The position numbers and the translations under genes are program-made. 64,000 bases of DNA from Serripes groenlandicus (Eukaryota > Mollusca > Bivalvia > Cardiida > Cardiidae), in contig JASEVX010000013.1 in the NCBI GenBank assembly GCA_031761405.1, positions 38,284,363-38,348,362 of the forward strand, written 5' to 3'. Below are positions 63,401-63,460 of the stretch, piece after piece (position 1 is the first letter of the stretch; each line of letters begins with the position of its first letter). The notes below the pieces were generated by a model that had not been told where the DNA came from, did not search any database, and saw only the letters and a program-made list of their open reading frames with translations.

Positions 63401-63460
63401 ACTATAAATGAGGACACTGGGGAACCAGCTGATGGTTCTATACAACACAATAACGACTAG
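12184..63460 (+). CDS. dcdc2: DCDC2-like doublecortin-domain gene, overall spliced model
   Basis: This is a multi-exon gene chained from coding segments with GT/AG borders and matching phases. It encodes an N-terminal DCX domain (two versions), a linker, a second more divergent DCX domain and a long charged Lys/Glu/Ser-rich tail. Three landmarks fit DCDC2 rather than other DCX proteins: an N-Y-x-E-I segment right after DCX1, a P-V-I-H segment in the linker, and in the tail an E-G...G-V-F-R-A segment followed by P-I-D-Q and an acidic E-A-E-E-V-E-E stretch. Members of the family bind microtubules and, in vertebrates, DCDC2 sits in primary cilia and affects cilium length and signalling. Predicted length is about 543 aa with the 21.6-kb first exon or 529 aa with the 12.2-kb one, compared with 476 aa for human DCDC2. 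Introns are filled with transposons. The splice chain is inferred from sequence only; no transcript was seen. Confidence 0.85.
12793..13087 (+). mobile_element. CAGGGGCGTAG element hosting a foldback MITE
   Basis: The ends CAGGGGCGTAGC and CTACGCCCCTG are inverted repeats of hAT style. Inside is a copy of the GAGCCGTC foldback MITE (about 12850-13055) with TATCGACCAGATCAGC. Confidence 0.6.
13874..14136 (-). mobile_element. GAGCCGTC foldback MITE
   Basis: The ends are TGAGCTGTTCCACAAG and CTCGTGGAACGGCTGA. The internal GATCAGCCTGCGCAGTCCGC dyad is intact. Confidence 0.75.
14605..14850. mobile_element. 246-bp palindromic element, copy 1
   Basis: CGAGGGCTTGGCGCGAAACG at one end and CCAAGCCCTCG at the other. 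The centre GGTGCCATTGCTCGTTCTGA pairs with GAGCAATGGCACC. No protein is encoded. A second copy lies at 19053-19292. Confidence 0.8.
15021..15122 (+). mobile_element. TTAA MITE, strongly deleted
   Basis: The tips ACCCTTTCCTACAGACAAC and GCGTCTGAAGATGGGAAA remain, with about 60 bases between them. Confidence 0.5.
15210..15473 (-). mobile_element. GAGCCGTC foldback MITE flanked by TA
   Basis: TGAGCCGTGTCGCGAG to GCGGGACGGCTCA, with TA on each side. The internal core is GATCAGCCTGTGCAGTCCGC. Confidence 0.8.
15609..15664 (+). mobile_element. SINE head fragment
   Basis: CGCCTCGGGTGCGGGAGGTC and a B-box-like GAGTTCGATCTC, ending at CATACCAACGAC where a MITE begins. Confidence 0.55.
15665..15882 (+). 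mobile_element. TTAA MITE family 1 abutting a SINE head
   Basis: The left border is TTATCCCTTTCCCAC and the right border AAGGGAAAGGGTTAA. A (TA)n stretch replaces part of the right arm. Confidence 0.75.
16176..16402 (+). mobile_element. TTAA MITE, worn borders
   Basis: CCCTTTCCCACATACAACAA at the left and GCGTCTGTAAGGGCGAAAG at the right. The central hairpin is imperfect. Confidence 0.6.
16536..17006 (-). mobile_element. tRNA-derived SINE split by a MITE
   Basis: The reverse head lies at 16930-17006 (minus strand GGTGGTCTAGTGATAGAGCG and B box GGGTTCGATTCC). The body resumes left of the MITE (ACTGGTCCA, TATATCACG) and ends at 16536. The tRNA acceptor arms do not pair, so this is not a functional tRNA. 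Confidence 0.75.
16621..16851 (+). mobile_element. TTAA MITE family 1 inside the SINE
   Basis: TTAACCCTGTCCCTCATACA at the left and ATGAGGGAACGGGTTT at the right. SINE sequence continues on both sides. Confidence 0.8.
17099..17331 (-). mobile_element. TTAA MITE, intact TTAA on both sides
   Basis: TTAATCCTTTCTTACATGTA to GCGGGAAAGGATTAA; 233 bp, reverse type. Confidence 0.75.
17850..18045 (+). mobile_element. SINE body with inverted duplicate
   Basis: GGTCATACCAAAGACTTAAT, GGCTGGTGTCTGGATAAAC and GTAACTTACCCAGGAAACGC identify the SINE. Its last part (17987-18016) recurs as an exact inverse at 18053-18082. Confidence 0.65.
18083..18840. other. intron DNA without recognised features
   Basis: Low-complexity AT-rich sequence with no matches to the repeat families of the window, no long frame and no good exon candidate. 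The likely remnant of a MITE is at 18840-18992. Confidence 0.4.
19053..19292. mobile_element. palindromic element, copy 2
   Basis: It has the same CGAGGGCTTGGCG / CGCCAAGCCCTCG ends and central hairpin as 14605-14850, 240 bp. The tips here pair more completely. Confidence 0.8.
19488..19697 (-). mobile_element. tRNA-derived SINE, reverse
   Basis: The reverse head has minus-strand GTGGTGTAGTGGTAGAGCGT and GCGGGAGGTCGCG. The tail end is GGTGTTTAACGCCGCTTTC. The middle is shortened. Confidence 0.65.
20321..21112 (+). repeat. ~200-bp tandem repeat, about three units
   Basis: The recurring blocks are GAGTCATGTCCACGGTGTT, TGACATTTAATATATTATGG, GTATTTCCA and ACAGTTGAAATAACAATTAA. The second MITE family is inserted in one unit. 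Confidence 0.7.
20487..20702 (+). mobile_element. second TTAA MITE family, complete
   Basis: TTAACCCTTTCAGCGCCAAA at the left and GGCTTTGAAAGAGTTAA at the right; 216 bp. The centre is the dyad CAGGTGAGTCAGCTCGTAAC / GAGCTGTCTCACCTG. The matching empty site GAAATAACAATTAAGAAGG lies just upstream at about 20436. Confidence 0.85.
21426..21438 (-). promoter_or_regulatory. possible RFX X-box upstream of exon 1B
   Basis: On the minus strand this reads CTTCCCTAGTAAC. It is an X-box-like site with a complete AGTAAC half, a one-base spacer and one mismatch in the other half. It is about 200 bases before the exon 1B ATG. It would support exon 1B having its own promoter, but the motif is short. Confidence 0.25.
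21641..21954 (+). CDS. dcdc2: DCDC2-like exon 1B, second version of DCX1
   Basis: It starts at an ATG (MSYSQSPSFQ) and encodes 104 codons plus two bases. The donor is AAA|GTAAGT, phase 2, the same phase as exon 1A. The DCX domain covers about residues 20-104, with C-Y-F-Y-V-N-G, a helix with M-M-D-E-L, V-R-A-V-Y-T-P-N-M-G and E-Y-Y-V-V-A-G. The usual N-G-D is N-G-H here. Joining to 32731 gives P-I-N-Y-K-E-I. The frame is open upstream of the ATG to an AG at 21632-21633 preceded by a T/G-rich tract. An alternative reading is therefore an internal phase 2-2 cassette (21634-21954) spliced after exon 1A, giving a three-DCX protein. Transcripts would decide between the readings. Confidence 0.82.
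21978..22196 (+). mobile_element. TTAA MITE next to the exon 1B donor
   Basis: TTAACCCTTTCCCACATACA begins 23 bases after the exon. The right end is worn (GCATGGGAATGGGTTTA). Confidence 0.7.
22448..22650 (+). mobile_element. tRNA-derived SINE, body shortened
   Basis: GCACCTATGTGGTGTAGTTG, B box GGTTCGATCCC and the end GAAAGTAGCGCAAAACACCA. Most of the central body is deleted. Confidence 0.65.
22645..22800 (-). mobile_element. TTAA MITE, right half lost into (TA)n
   Basis: ACCCTTTCTCATATATATTT at the left and hairpin AATTGCTTATCATAAGCAAT. It then runs into TATATATAGAGAGAG. Confidence 0.55.
23380..23765. repeat. CCCTATGTTGTGGGTACTC foldback family
   Basis: ACCCTATGTTGTGGGTACTC and its inverse GAGTACCCACAACATAGGG face each other, and the whole arrangement is then mirrored again. 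The ends CAGAGCTC...AGCTGAATACC are inverted. Other copies lie at 1975-2115, 24484-25330, 61495-61590 and 63190-63347. Confidence 0.7.
24484..25330. repeat. foldback family copy split by H1
   Basis: CAGAGCTCTAAGATAAG lies left of the Helentron-like element and GGCTATGTTGTGGATACTC right of it. GATATTGTGGGAAAAAGACT marks the far side. Confidence 0.6.
24536..25169 (+). mobile_element. Helentron-like (HINE/pearl-type) element H1
   Basis: The 5' end has TGCCCCGG, inversely repeated as CCGGGGCA near the 3' end. A hairpin TGTTCCATGGACA and the terminus TCTTGTT follow. Inside are three ~169-bp tandem units starting near 24622, 24791 and 24960, each with CGTCCGTC-rich stretches. It sits inside a copy of the CCCTATGTTGTGG foldback family between two T residues, as Helentrons do. 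No protein is encoded. Confidence 0.65.
25381..25592 (+). mobile_element. TTAA MITE family 1, left arm shortened
   Basis: TTAACCCTTTCCAGCAGACG shows an 18-base loss after the tip. The right end ATGAGGGAAAGGGTTAA is intact. Confidence 0.85.
26188..26401 (+). mobile_element. TTAA MITE family 1, worn left TTAA
   Basis: TATAACCCTTCCCTCATACG to GAGGGAAAGTGTTAA, with part of the left inner arm missing. Confidence 0.75.
26405..26575 (+). mobile_element. SINE body fragment
   Basis: GACTGACTCGCTGGTGTCAA and GGAATTTATGCCGTGGTATA, with the head missing. Confidence 0.5.
26636..26872 (+). mobile_element. TTAA MITE with internal 24-bp tandem repeat
   Basis: The tips ACACTTTGCCTCATACGAC and GAGGGAAAGGGTTTAA remain. 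The central hairpin is replaced by three copies of GATATATATAAGTTAATTTA. Confidence 0.7.
27366..27606 (-). mobile_element. TTAA MITE, reverse type
   Basis: TCAAACCCTTTCCCAGATAC to TGGGAATGGGTTAA; both halves of the centre are present. Confidence 0.7.
27818..30618 (+). mobile_element. hAT transposon with 8-bp target duplication
   Basis: The left end begins CAGGGGTTCGAAAG and the right end reads, inverted, CAGGGCTCCGGAAA. Both sides are flanked by the identical octamer CTGTGCAT (27810-27817 and 30619-30626). hAT elements characteristically make 8-bp duplications and have CAGGG ends. The element is 2801 bp, carries a transposase-like frame on the + strand, and has a 28-base G run near its right end. 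Its target is itself a MITE. Confidence 0.9.
28456..30210 (+). CDS. hAT-type transposase-like protein (KIAA1586/ZNF862-like), C-terminally short
   Basis: It is a single 584-residue open frame carried by the hAT element at 27818-30618. Residues about 18-66 carry five degenerate G-N/K/E-P repeats that are also visible in the DNA. Residues about 120-175 form a TTF-type zinc finger (F-C-S-L-C ... H-E-G-S-S-G-H). Further on are G-L-M-I-D-E-S-T-D at about 276, which holds the first acidic residue of the DDE/RNaseH fold in the DUF4371 family, H-C-V-A-H-K-L-A at about 372, and R-W-L-S at about 438. The frame ends soon after R-H-H-R-D-D with no hAT C-terminal dimerisation block. Only 408 bases remain before the end of the element, with no open frame there. 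It therefore looks truncated, or internally deleted, and is probably inactive. It could also have been retained as a host gene, but nothing here shows that. Confidence 0.8.
   Translation: MAQRNLLAMFKKSNDRTGNPDHVDKENRFGEPVHNDSNSRIGKPTELVCWAGNPIHTIRPGKPVDQMGKKRDAFSIMKSGSVHEQNAKERKRKLSCGAFSEQACKKTKSDDSSVAKFFQMSWLEEFKWLKSENRTMFCSLCILHKSKSKFSQSGSTNFRVSSLREHEGSSGHLKSLKLDSDIQSRQIPSVSECINKESDKIEAAVCRLIRTAYTVAKSHMPISMYAELCELQLCNDTCLTKNLYQEDSACTEFITLISQSLDDSLIEKLRQSPALGLMIDESTDLGMEKHLIVFINYLDKGILQTSYLTLIKLTAADANVVFSSLVGYLRACDIDIRKVYGFSSDGAAVMVGKQNGVSQRLKNENEYMLSMHCVAHKLALSSLDAAKSIKEVSYFEGMLHSIHSFFNRSSKRLEHLRLWQDILDDPKVKPLTVHQVRWLSFANCVTNVRRTLKSLLKSLQSDSEEDPMSDSLFHAMTSYKFLYLTHFFSDIMEDIAKVSRKFQTRDLNYSEINETLTALCDSIEQQYLVEDATYGVHLRAFLDTYENAQTFLDFDIKRHHRDDRLPVAVAEFTMILFSKRFICI
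30627..31960. other. intron DNA with small inverted repeat
   Basis: After the hAT element there is a CAGGGCCTCCCCTGGCC stretch that may be the tip of another element. At 31545-31685, GTTATTGCAT / ATGCAATAACC and ATTGTGTTGG / CCAACACAAT form an imperfect inverted repeat. No gene is seen. Confidence 0.45.
31961..32195 (-). mobile_element. TTAA MITE between a 48-bp direct duplication
   Basis: TTATACCCTTTCTCTCATAT to CGAGGGAAAGGGTTAG. The host sequence GGTGAATTATCTCCCTTGTC (31931) recurs as a close copy from 32204, just after the MITE. Confidence 0.75.
32265..32287 (+). repeat. poly-G run, 23 bases
   Basis: Continuous G following GTGGAAAAA, about 160 bases before the assembly gap. Confidence 0.9.
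32448..32647. other. assembly gap, 200 N
   Basis: Exactly 200 unknown bases, probably a fixed-size placeholder. It lies 83 bases upstream of exon 2. Confidence 0.98.
32731..32803 (+). CDS. dcdc2: DCDC2-like exon 2, inter-domain linker
   Basis: The acceptor is ATTTTTTCAG|T and the donor AAG|GTATGT. It takes two bases from either first exon and ends in phase 0. It encodes YKEIIEPSKPSRYRKSKG followed by ESEMEK, a basic linker. The N/R-Y-x-E-I start lines up with the segment after DCX1 in DCDC2. It lies only 83 bases after the 200-base assembly gap, so the intron upstream is not fully known. Confidence 0.8.
32843..33321 (-). mobile_element. outer TTAA MITE with another MITE inside
   Basis: TTAACCCTCTCCCACACA at the left and TATGGGAAAGAGTTAA at the right. 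The inner half resumes at GGAGAAATTGCTCATTGTGA directly after the inserted copy. Confidence 0.75.
32909..33138 (+). mobile_element. inner TTAA MITE family 1, intact
   Basis: TTAACCCTTTCCCTCATATG to ATGAGGGAAAGGGTTAA; 230 bp, inserted into the older MITE. Confidence 0.88.
33737..34022 (+). mobile_element. tRNA-derived SINE, nearly complete
   Basis: The head GTGGTGTAGTGGTAGAGTGT has an A-box-like start, followed by the B box GGGTTCGATGCC. The body has GCATTACGACTTACTGACTG and GTAACTTACCCAGGAAACAG, and the end is CGTAAAACACCATACACAAA. Confidence 0.8.
34054..34189 (+). mobile_element. TTAA MITE, both arms shortened
   Basis: TTAACCCTTTGAACATATTT to CGCCGTCTGCTTTAA. It shares its right TTAA with the next MITE. 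Confidence 0.75.
34186..34415 (+). mobile_element. TTAA MITE family 1, intact, back to back
   Basis: TTAACCCTTTCCCTCATACA to ATGAGGGAAAGGGTTAA, starting at the TTAA that ends the shorter copy. Confidence 0.88.
34489..34898 (+). mobile_element. GAGCCGTC foldback MITE with duplicated right side
   Basis: TGAGCTGTTCCTGGAG begins the copy. From 34656 a ~119-bp block (GTCGACCCAGATTAGCCTGC ...) is repeated in tandem from 34775, taking flanking DNA with it. Confidence 0.7.
35076..35312 (-). mobile_element. TTAA MITE with 37-bp internal duplication
   Basis: TTAACCCTTTTCCACCTACA to TGGGAAAGGGTAAA. The stretch GTTTGTCCAAATGTTATCAA through GTCTGCTGCA occurs twice in a row. Confidence 0.7.
35419..37188 (+). 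mobile_element. Helentron-like element H2, interrupted
   Basis: It starts AGCTCACC after a T run, with a hairpin at the 5' tip (AGCTCACC ... GGTGAGCT). Near the 3' end come GGTGAGCG and a worn hairpin GGGCCATCATG. The body is ~150-bp units with GGTCACTAGG and CTTGTTAACAC. A 763-bp insertion splits it. Confidence 0.6.
36217..36979. mobile_element. 763-bp insertion with a 59-bp perfect palindrome
   Basis: It interrupts the Helentron-like element at 35419. The related element at 46740-47499 has the uninterrupted site (GGTCAATAAAGG), and AATAA is found on both sides here. The arms 36225-36283 and 36301-36359 are exact reverse complements separated by 17 bases. Copies of a TGACCCACTATAG motif lie near the right end (36885-36920). 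The superfamily is not recognised. Confidence 0.7.
37417..37624 (+). mobile_element. TTAA MITE family 1, left arm deletion
   Basis: TTAACCCTTTCCCTCATACG to GAGGGAAAGGATGAA; about 25 bases of the left inner arm are absent. Confidence 0.8.
37640..37894 (+). mobile_element. TTAA MITE, diverged
   Basis: TTATAACCCTTTCTTTGGCA to TAGGAAAGGGTCAA. It lies 15 bases after the previous MITE. Confidence 0.65.
38414..38643 (+). mobile_element. TTAA MITE family 1
   Basis: TTAACCCTTTCCCTCATACG to ATGAGGGAAAGGGTTAT; full length with an AAATTGCACGTTTTGTGCAA centre. Confidence 0.85.
38735..38898. repeat. inverted repeat with GAGTGATATACCGGCTC arms
   Basis: TCTCATTTTGAGTGATATAC pairs with GGTAATCACTCAAAATGAGA around a ~60-base centre containing GTGTGTATA / TATACACAC. 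No coding content was seen. Confidence 0.65.
39096..40213 (+). mobile_element. Helentron-like element H3
   Basis: It starts AGCTCCACTGGCT with a 5' hairpin (GCCAGTCGAGCT). GTGGAGCG near the 3' end is the inverse of the first bases. It is followed by hairpin-like GGCCCTCTTGGGCC and terminal TCTTGTT. The body has ~160-bp units containing AACATGGCCGCCAGGGGGCG. Confidence 0.65.
40755..40984 (+). mobile_element. TTAA MITE family 1, intact borders
   Basis: TTAACCCTTTCCCTCATACG to AGAGGGAAAGGGTTAA; 230 bp with a good central hairpin. Confidence 0.88.
41410..41570 (+). mobile_element. SINE-like repeat, AGGTATCATGAATAAG type
   Basis: TTTTCCTAGCCTATAGTACT, TCATGAATAAGTG and GTTGAAAACAGCATAA also occur at 62990-63150 and partly at 51985-52075. 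It is a dispersed short repeat related in its tail to the main SINE. Confidence 0.5.
41971..43422 (+). mobile_element. Helentron-like element H4, chimeric ends and body
   Basis: It has the AGCTCACC / GGTGAGCG termini of H2 but the body repeats of H3 (ATGGCCGCCAGGGGG, TTCAAATAATTTTGTAGAAA). The 3' hairpin GGGCCATCATGGCCC is intact and ends CTCTTTTT. A 15-base G run lies at about 42348. Confidence 0.65.
43560..43795 (+). mobile_element. TTAA MITE family 1, intact
   Basis: TTAACCCTTTCCCTCATATG to ATGAGGGAAAGGGTTAA. Its right TTAA is also the left TTAA of the next element. Confidence 0.85.
43792..44001 (-). mobile_element. TTAA MITE, reverse type, sharing a TTAA
   Basis: TTAATCCCTTTCCCACTTGC to GTGGGAAAAGGTTAG. 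It ends 48 bases before exon 3 of the DCDC2-like gene. Confidence 0.75.
44050..44138 (+). CDS. dcdc2: DCDC2-like exon 3, linker into DCX2
   Basis: The acceptor follows TGTGTTTTGTAG, and the exon enters in phase 0 with IPPVIHTKAFQQ. The P-V-I-H segment matches the linker of DCDC2. The best donor is ATATA|GTATGT at 44139, leaving phase 2 as the next exon requires. A second possible donor, CAG|GTAATG after 44085, would leave phase 0 and break the frame into exon 4, so the longer exon is preferred. The exon ends at the start of DCX2 (G-K-R-I-Y). Confidence 0.75.
44427..44564 (-). mobile_element. TTAA MITE, half deleted
   Basis: TCAACCCTTTCCCTCATATA then CCTCTGCATAGGTTATTCAT, skipping the central hairpin, to GAGGGAAAGGGTTAT. 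Confidence 0.75.
44614..44744 (+). mobile_element. TTAA MITE, right half only
   Basis: The centre GGAGAAATTGCTTGTTTTGA and the end GTGGGAAAGGGTTAT. Confidence 0.65.
44776..45112 (-). mobile_element. TTAA MITE interrupted or rearranged
   Basis: The tip ACCCTTTCCCACTTGCAGAC at 44780 is followed by ~70 unrelated bases, then a second tip-like CATTTCCCGCATGGG and the rest of the element to GTGGGAAGGCTTA. Confidence 0.5.
45570..45790 (+). mobile_element. tRNA-derived SINE
   Basis: A worn head with GCGGTTTTGATCCC, GACTGACTGACTGGTGTCAG, and the end GTTTAACACCAAACAATCAT. It ends just upstream of exon 4. Confidence 0.65.
45821..45937 (+). CDS. dcdc2: DCDC2-like exon 4, first half of DCX2
   Basis: The acceptor is TTCTTTTCAG|T and the donor GAA|GTAAGT, with phase 2 on both sides. 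It encodes Y-I-T-V-H-K-G-K-K as the first strand, then V-P-F-V-I as the second and a basic helix with R-I-K-E-E-I-A-K-H-L. The loop that normally reads N-G-D is H-K-G-K-K-D, so this DCX2 is divergent from the family pattern. Order and phases fit the neighbouring exons exactly. Confidence 0.8.
46140..46735. repeat. ACGCAAC-rich repetitive region
   Basis: ACGCAAC, CACACGCAAC and the inverse TTGCGT recur more than twenty times. AATAGGTTTTATAGGTTTG occurs at about 46210 and 46400. It is not a clean tandem array and no gene is seen. Confidence 0.6.
46740..47499 (+). mobile_element. Helentron-like element H5, 5' truncated
   Basis: The body units are those of H2. The 3' end is complete, with GGTGAGCG, the hairpin TGGCCATCATGGCCC and TCTTGTT. 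No 5' terminus was found. It supplies the empty site for the 763-bp insertion in H2. Confidence 0.6.
47500..49121 (+). mobile_element. Helentron-like element H6, long tandem body
   Basis: It has about nine ~160-170-bp units carrying TATGTAGCATCATCTAG and CCCTGGGGTC. The end is GGTGAGCG, hairpin GGACCATCATGGTCC and TCTTGTT. It follows H5 directly without its own recognisable 5' tip. Confidence 0.6.
49137..50137 (+). mobile_element. Helentron-like element H7
   Basis: It is the same type as H3: AGCTCCACTGGCTG start, GTGGAGCG near the end, GGCCATCTTGGGCC and terminal TCTTGTT. A ~120-bp segment near the 5' end with GTGCGTGCGTT is duplicated. It ends 148 bases before exon 5 of the DCDC2-like gene. 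Confidence 0.65.
50286..50561 (+). CDS. dcdc2: DCDC2-like exon 5, end of DCX2 and start of tail
   Basis: The acceptor is GAATTACAG|T, after a weak pyrimidine tract, and the donor GAAG|GTAAGT, with phase 2 on both sides. It encodes I-Y-E-L-T-N-E-G-R-G-Q, L-D-A-D-D-I and N-R-Y-F-I-I. These match the turn, the 'L-xx-L' helix and the '-Y-V-A-' strand that close a DCX domain, although the last strand is degenerate. About 60 more residues follow, rich in K, D and P (P-L-P-K-D-K-A-R-H-D-R), beginning the unstructured tail. Confidence 0.82.
50660..51000. repeat. inverted repeat and TGACGTCA-bearing repeat
   Basis: 50853-50999 has arms TTTGTTTGTTTTGAGTG / CACTCAAAACAAACAAA. 50697-50764 carries TGACGTCA motifs and CCTAGTATTCGGTC, shared with 36480-36530. 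Confidence 0.6.
51006..51265. mobile_element. SINE pieces head to head
   Basis: A reverse tail piece (GGGGTTTTACGCCGTTTTCA) adjoins a + copy with TTTAGTGGTAGAGCATCTGC and GGCTGGTGTCAGGATCAATG. Confidence 0.6.
51753..51984 (-). mobile_element. TTAA MITE family 1, reverse, intact TTAA
   Basis: TTAACTCTTCCCTACATATA to ATGAGGGAAAGGGTTAA; full length with the AAATTGCACAAAACGTGCAA centre. Confidence 0.85.
52190..52410 (+). mobile_element. tRNA-derived SINE
   Basis: GGTGCAGGAGGTCGGGGTTC (B box) then AGAAATGGTAGTAATGGCTG and GTTGAAAGAGGTGTAAAAGT. It ends about 80 bases before exon 6. Confidence 0.7.
52488..52574 (+). CDS. dcdc2: DCDC2-like exon 6, Ser/Lys-rich tail
   Basis: The acceptor is GTTTATTTACAG|A and the donor GCAG|GTAAGA, with phase 2 on both sides. 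It encodes NKVIPQIKSGSKKSEP, then ISPFSNTTSQGS. No domain is recognisable; the composition is that of a disordered tail with possible proline-directed phosphosites (S-P). At 87 bases and symmetric phase it could be skipped without changing frame. Confidence 0.75.
52600..52840 (-). mobile_element. SINE-like repeat, AAGCAACTGGCTGC type
   Basis: TTTCAATAATTTTTCCATCA and TTCCAAGCAACTGGCTGCTT are shared with 17548-17670. The right part GCCGAGCTGGGGTTCAAAC resembles a worn B box. Confidence 0.45.
52973..53202 (-). mobile_element. TTAA MITE family 1, reverse, intact
   Basis: TTAACCCTTTCCCTGATATA to ATGAGGGAAAGGGTTAA; 230 bp, 120 bases before exon 7. Confidence 0.88.
53323..53375 (+). CDS. dcdc2: DCDC2-like exon 7, small basic tail exon
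   Basis: The acceptor is TTATCATTACAG|A, preceded by a run of T, and the donor GAAG|GTAGGG. It enters in phase 2 and leaves in phase 1. It encodes KQHSKNSRQSRQVDYDE, with the last codon completed across the junction. The D-E-G side of the junction resembles the D-E-G-x-F-x-A stretch of the DCDC2 tail once joined to exon 8. Confidence 0.72.
53410..53590 (+). mobile_element. tRNA-derived SINE, second family
   Basis: The head GCATTGGTAGAGCATTAGAC with GGTCTGTGGATCGATCC, and the body GCGCGAGTACTGGTTAAGTC shared with 11080 and 10255. It lies directly before a MITE. Confidence 0.6.
53596..53818 (+). mobile_element. TTAA MITE family 1
   Basis: TTAACCCTTTTGCCTCATTC to ATGAGGGAAAGGGTTAA, with small deletions in the left arm. 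Confidence 0.85.
53941..54169 (-). mobile_element. TTAA MITE, diverged
   Basis: GTTAATCCCCCCTTTCCAAC to TGTGGGAAAGGGTGAA. Confidence 0.65.
54658..54885 (+). mobile_element. TTAA MITE family 1
   Basis: TTAGCCCTTTCCCTCATACG to ATGAGGGAAAGGGTTAA. A 9-base direct duplication (GACTTTGAC / GATTTTGAAC) lies in the left arm. Confidence 0.8.
55219..55343 (+). CDS. dcdc2: DCDC2-like exon 8, conserved tail motif with alternative donors
   Basis: The acceptor is a strong T-rich tract ending CCTCAG|A, entered in phase 1. It encodes QGGVFRAKGTDNAKGAKQ, then a second part with T-E-R-P-I-D-Q and E-A-E-E-V-E-E. Three in-frame donors are visible: CAG|GTAAAT after 55274, GAG|GTAGAG after 55334 and GAG|GTAGGC after 55343. 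All leave phase 0. The longer forms are favoured because the P-x-D-Q plus acidic stretch resembles the DCDC2 tail. Without splicing, the frame stops 3 codons later. Confidence 0.72.
55344..57569. other. intron DNA, no secure exon
   Basis: AT-rich. It contains a degenerate MITE at about 56494-56620 and an open segment at 56191-56346 behind TTTTTGTGTCTAG that lacks a donor and does not fit the gene's phase. Nothing else was recognised. Confidence 0.45.
57570..57720 (+). CDS. orphan exon candidate, unknown product
   Basis: This is an open segment bordered by ACGATAG| and CAG|GTAATC. The frame reads DTPSFEEILNWYNQKHRLD and continues to D-I-D-P-D-C-G-Q. Composition and spacing look protein-like, but I recognise no domain. 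It would need phase 1 from upstream, whereas exon 8 ends in phase 0, so it does not fit the DCDC2-like chain. If read through, its frame stops at the TTAA of the MITE at 57738. It may be a decayed exon, an alternative exon or chance. Confidence 0.3.
57738..57876 (+). mobile_element. TTAA MITE, central deletion
   Basis: TTAATCCTTTCCCTCATACG to TGCGAAAGAGTTAA, missing the hairpin centre. Its TTAA supplies the stop of the open frame to its left. Confidence 0.75.
58122..58376 (-). mobile_element. GAGCCGTC foldback MITE
   Basis: TGAGCCGTCCTGCGAGG to TTGTGAGACGGCTCA with TT on both sides. The dyad GATCAGCCTGCGCAGTCAGC is intact. Confidence 0.8.
58898..59290 (+). CDS. dcdc2: DCDC2-like exon 9, long charged tail exon
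   Basis: The acceptor is GGCTACTCTAG|G and the donor GAG|GTATTA, with phase 0 on both sides, giving 131 codons. The encoded segment begins EDFPTKEKTTPIPPG and is rich in Lys, Glu, Asp, Asn, Ser and Thr with no folded domain. A lysine-rich first third is followed by an acidic part (V-V-E-E-E-T-K, T-E-D-K-E-S) and a Ser/Pro end (K-P-P-L-S-T-S-P). Internal GAG|GT positions could give shorter forms. It is the longest uninterrupted exon of the gene after the first exons. Confidence 0.78.
59305..59870 (+). repeat. TG-rich diverged tandem repeat in intron
   Basis: Blocks such as GTGTAACTCCATGTGTTATG, GGCTGTGTACATATATA and ATCAGACTACTGTCAGGGCC recur several times at irregular spacing between (TG)n stretches. 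Confidence 0.65.
60300..60470 (+). mobile_element. tRNA-derived SINE, head worn
   Basis: AGGTTCTATCCCCAGTCAGG, TGGTAGTAATACGCTTGGC and GTAACTCACCCAGGATATAA. Confidence 0.6.
60895..61135 (+). mobile_element. tRNA-derived SINE
   Basis: GTGATAGTCTGTGTGCGCCT, B box GGTTCGATCC, GACTGACTCGCTGGTGTCAG and an end at AAACTCCATACAAACAAAAA. Confidence 0.7.
62344..62364 (+). CDS. dcdc2: DCDC2-like exon 10, 21-base microexon
   Basis: It is a 7-codon exon encoding EKVNEDQ between TTTCTTTTAAG| and CAG|GTAAGT, with phase 0 on both sides. Both splice sites are close to consensus, which is why so short a segment is called. Including or skipping it leaves the frame intact. Confidence 0.55.
62703..62844 (-). 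mobile_element. TTAA MITE, large deletion
   Basis: CCCCTTTCCCACAATGAACG and TGTATATGGGCAAGGGTAAA tips with only part of the right inner arm (TGTTTTTCTGCAGATTTG). Confidence 0.5.
62990..63150 (+). mobile_element. SINE-like repeat, GGGATCATGAATAAG type
   Basis: ATTTCCTAGCCTAGCACTGG and ATCATGAATAAGTG match 41440-41540. The tail is (AATAAAAC). Confidence 0.5.
63190..63347. repeat. CCCTATGTTGTGG foldback, short copy
   Basis: ACCCTATGTTGTGGATACTC faces ACCCACAACATAGGGTTTG around a CTCTCACTTAGAC centre. It lies 30 bases before the terminal exon. Confidence 0.65.
63377..63460 (+). CDS. dcdc2: DCDC2-like terminal exon with stop codon
   Basis: The acceptor is TTTTTACGTAG|A, entered in phase 0. It encodes NDTPGNVETINEDTGEPADG, then SIQHNND and a TAG stop: 27 residues, acidic, in keeping with the tail upstream. 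No AATAAA was found between the stop and the window end, so the 3' UTR is not delimited. The gene could also have other ends outside the window. Confidence 0.6.
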   Translation, partial: NDTPGNVETINEDTGEPADGSIQHNND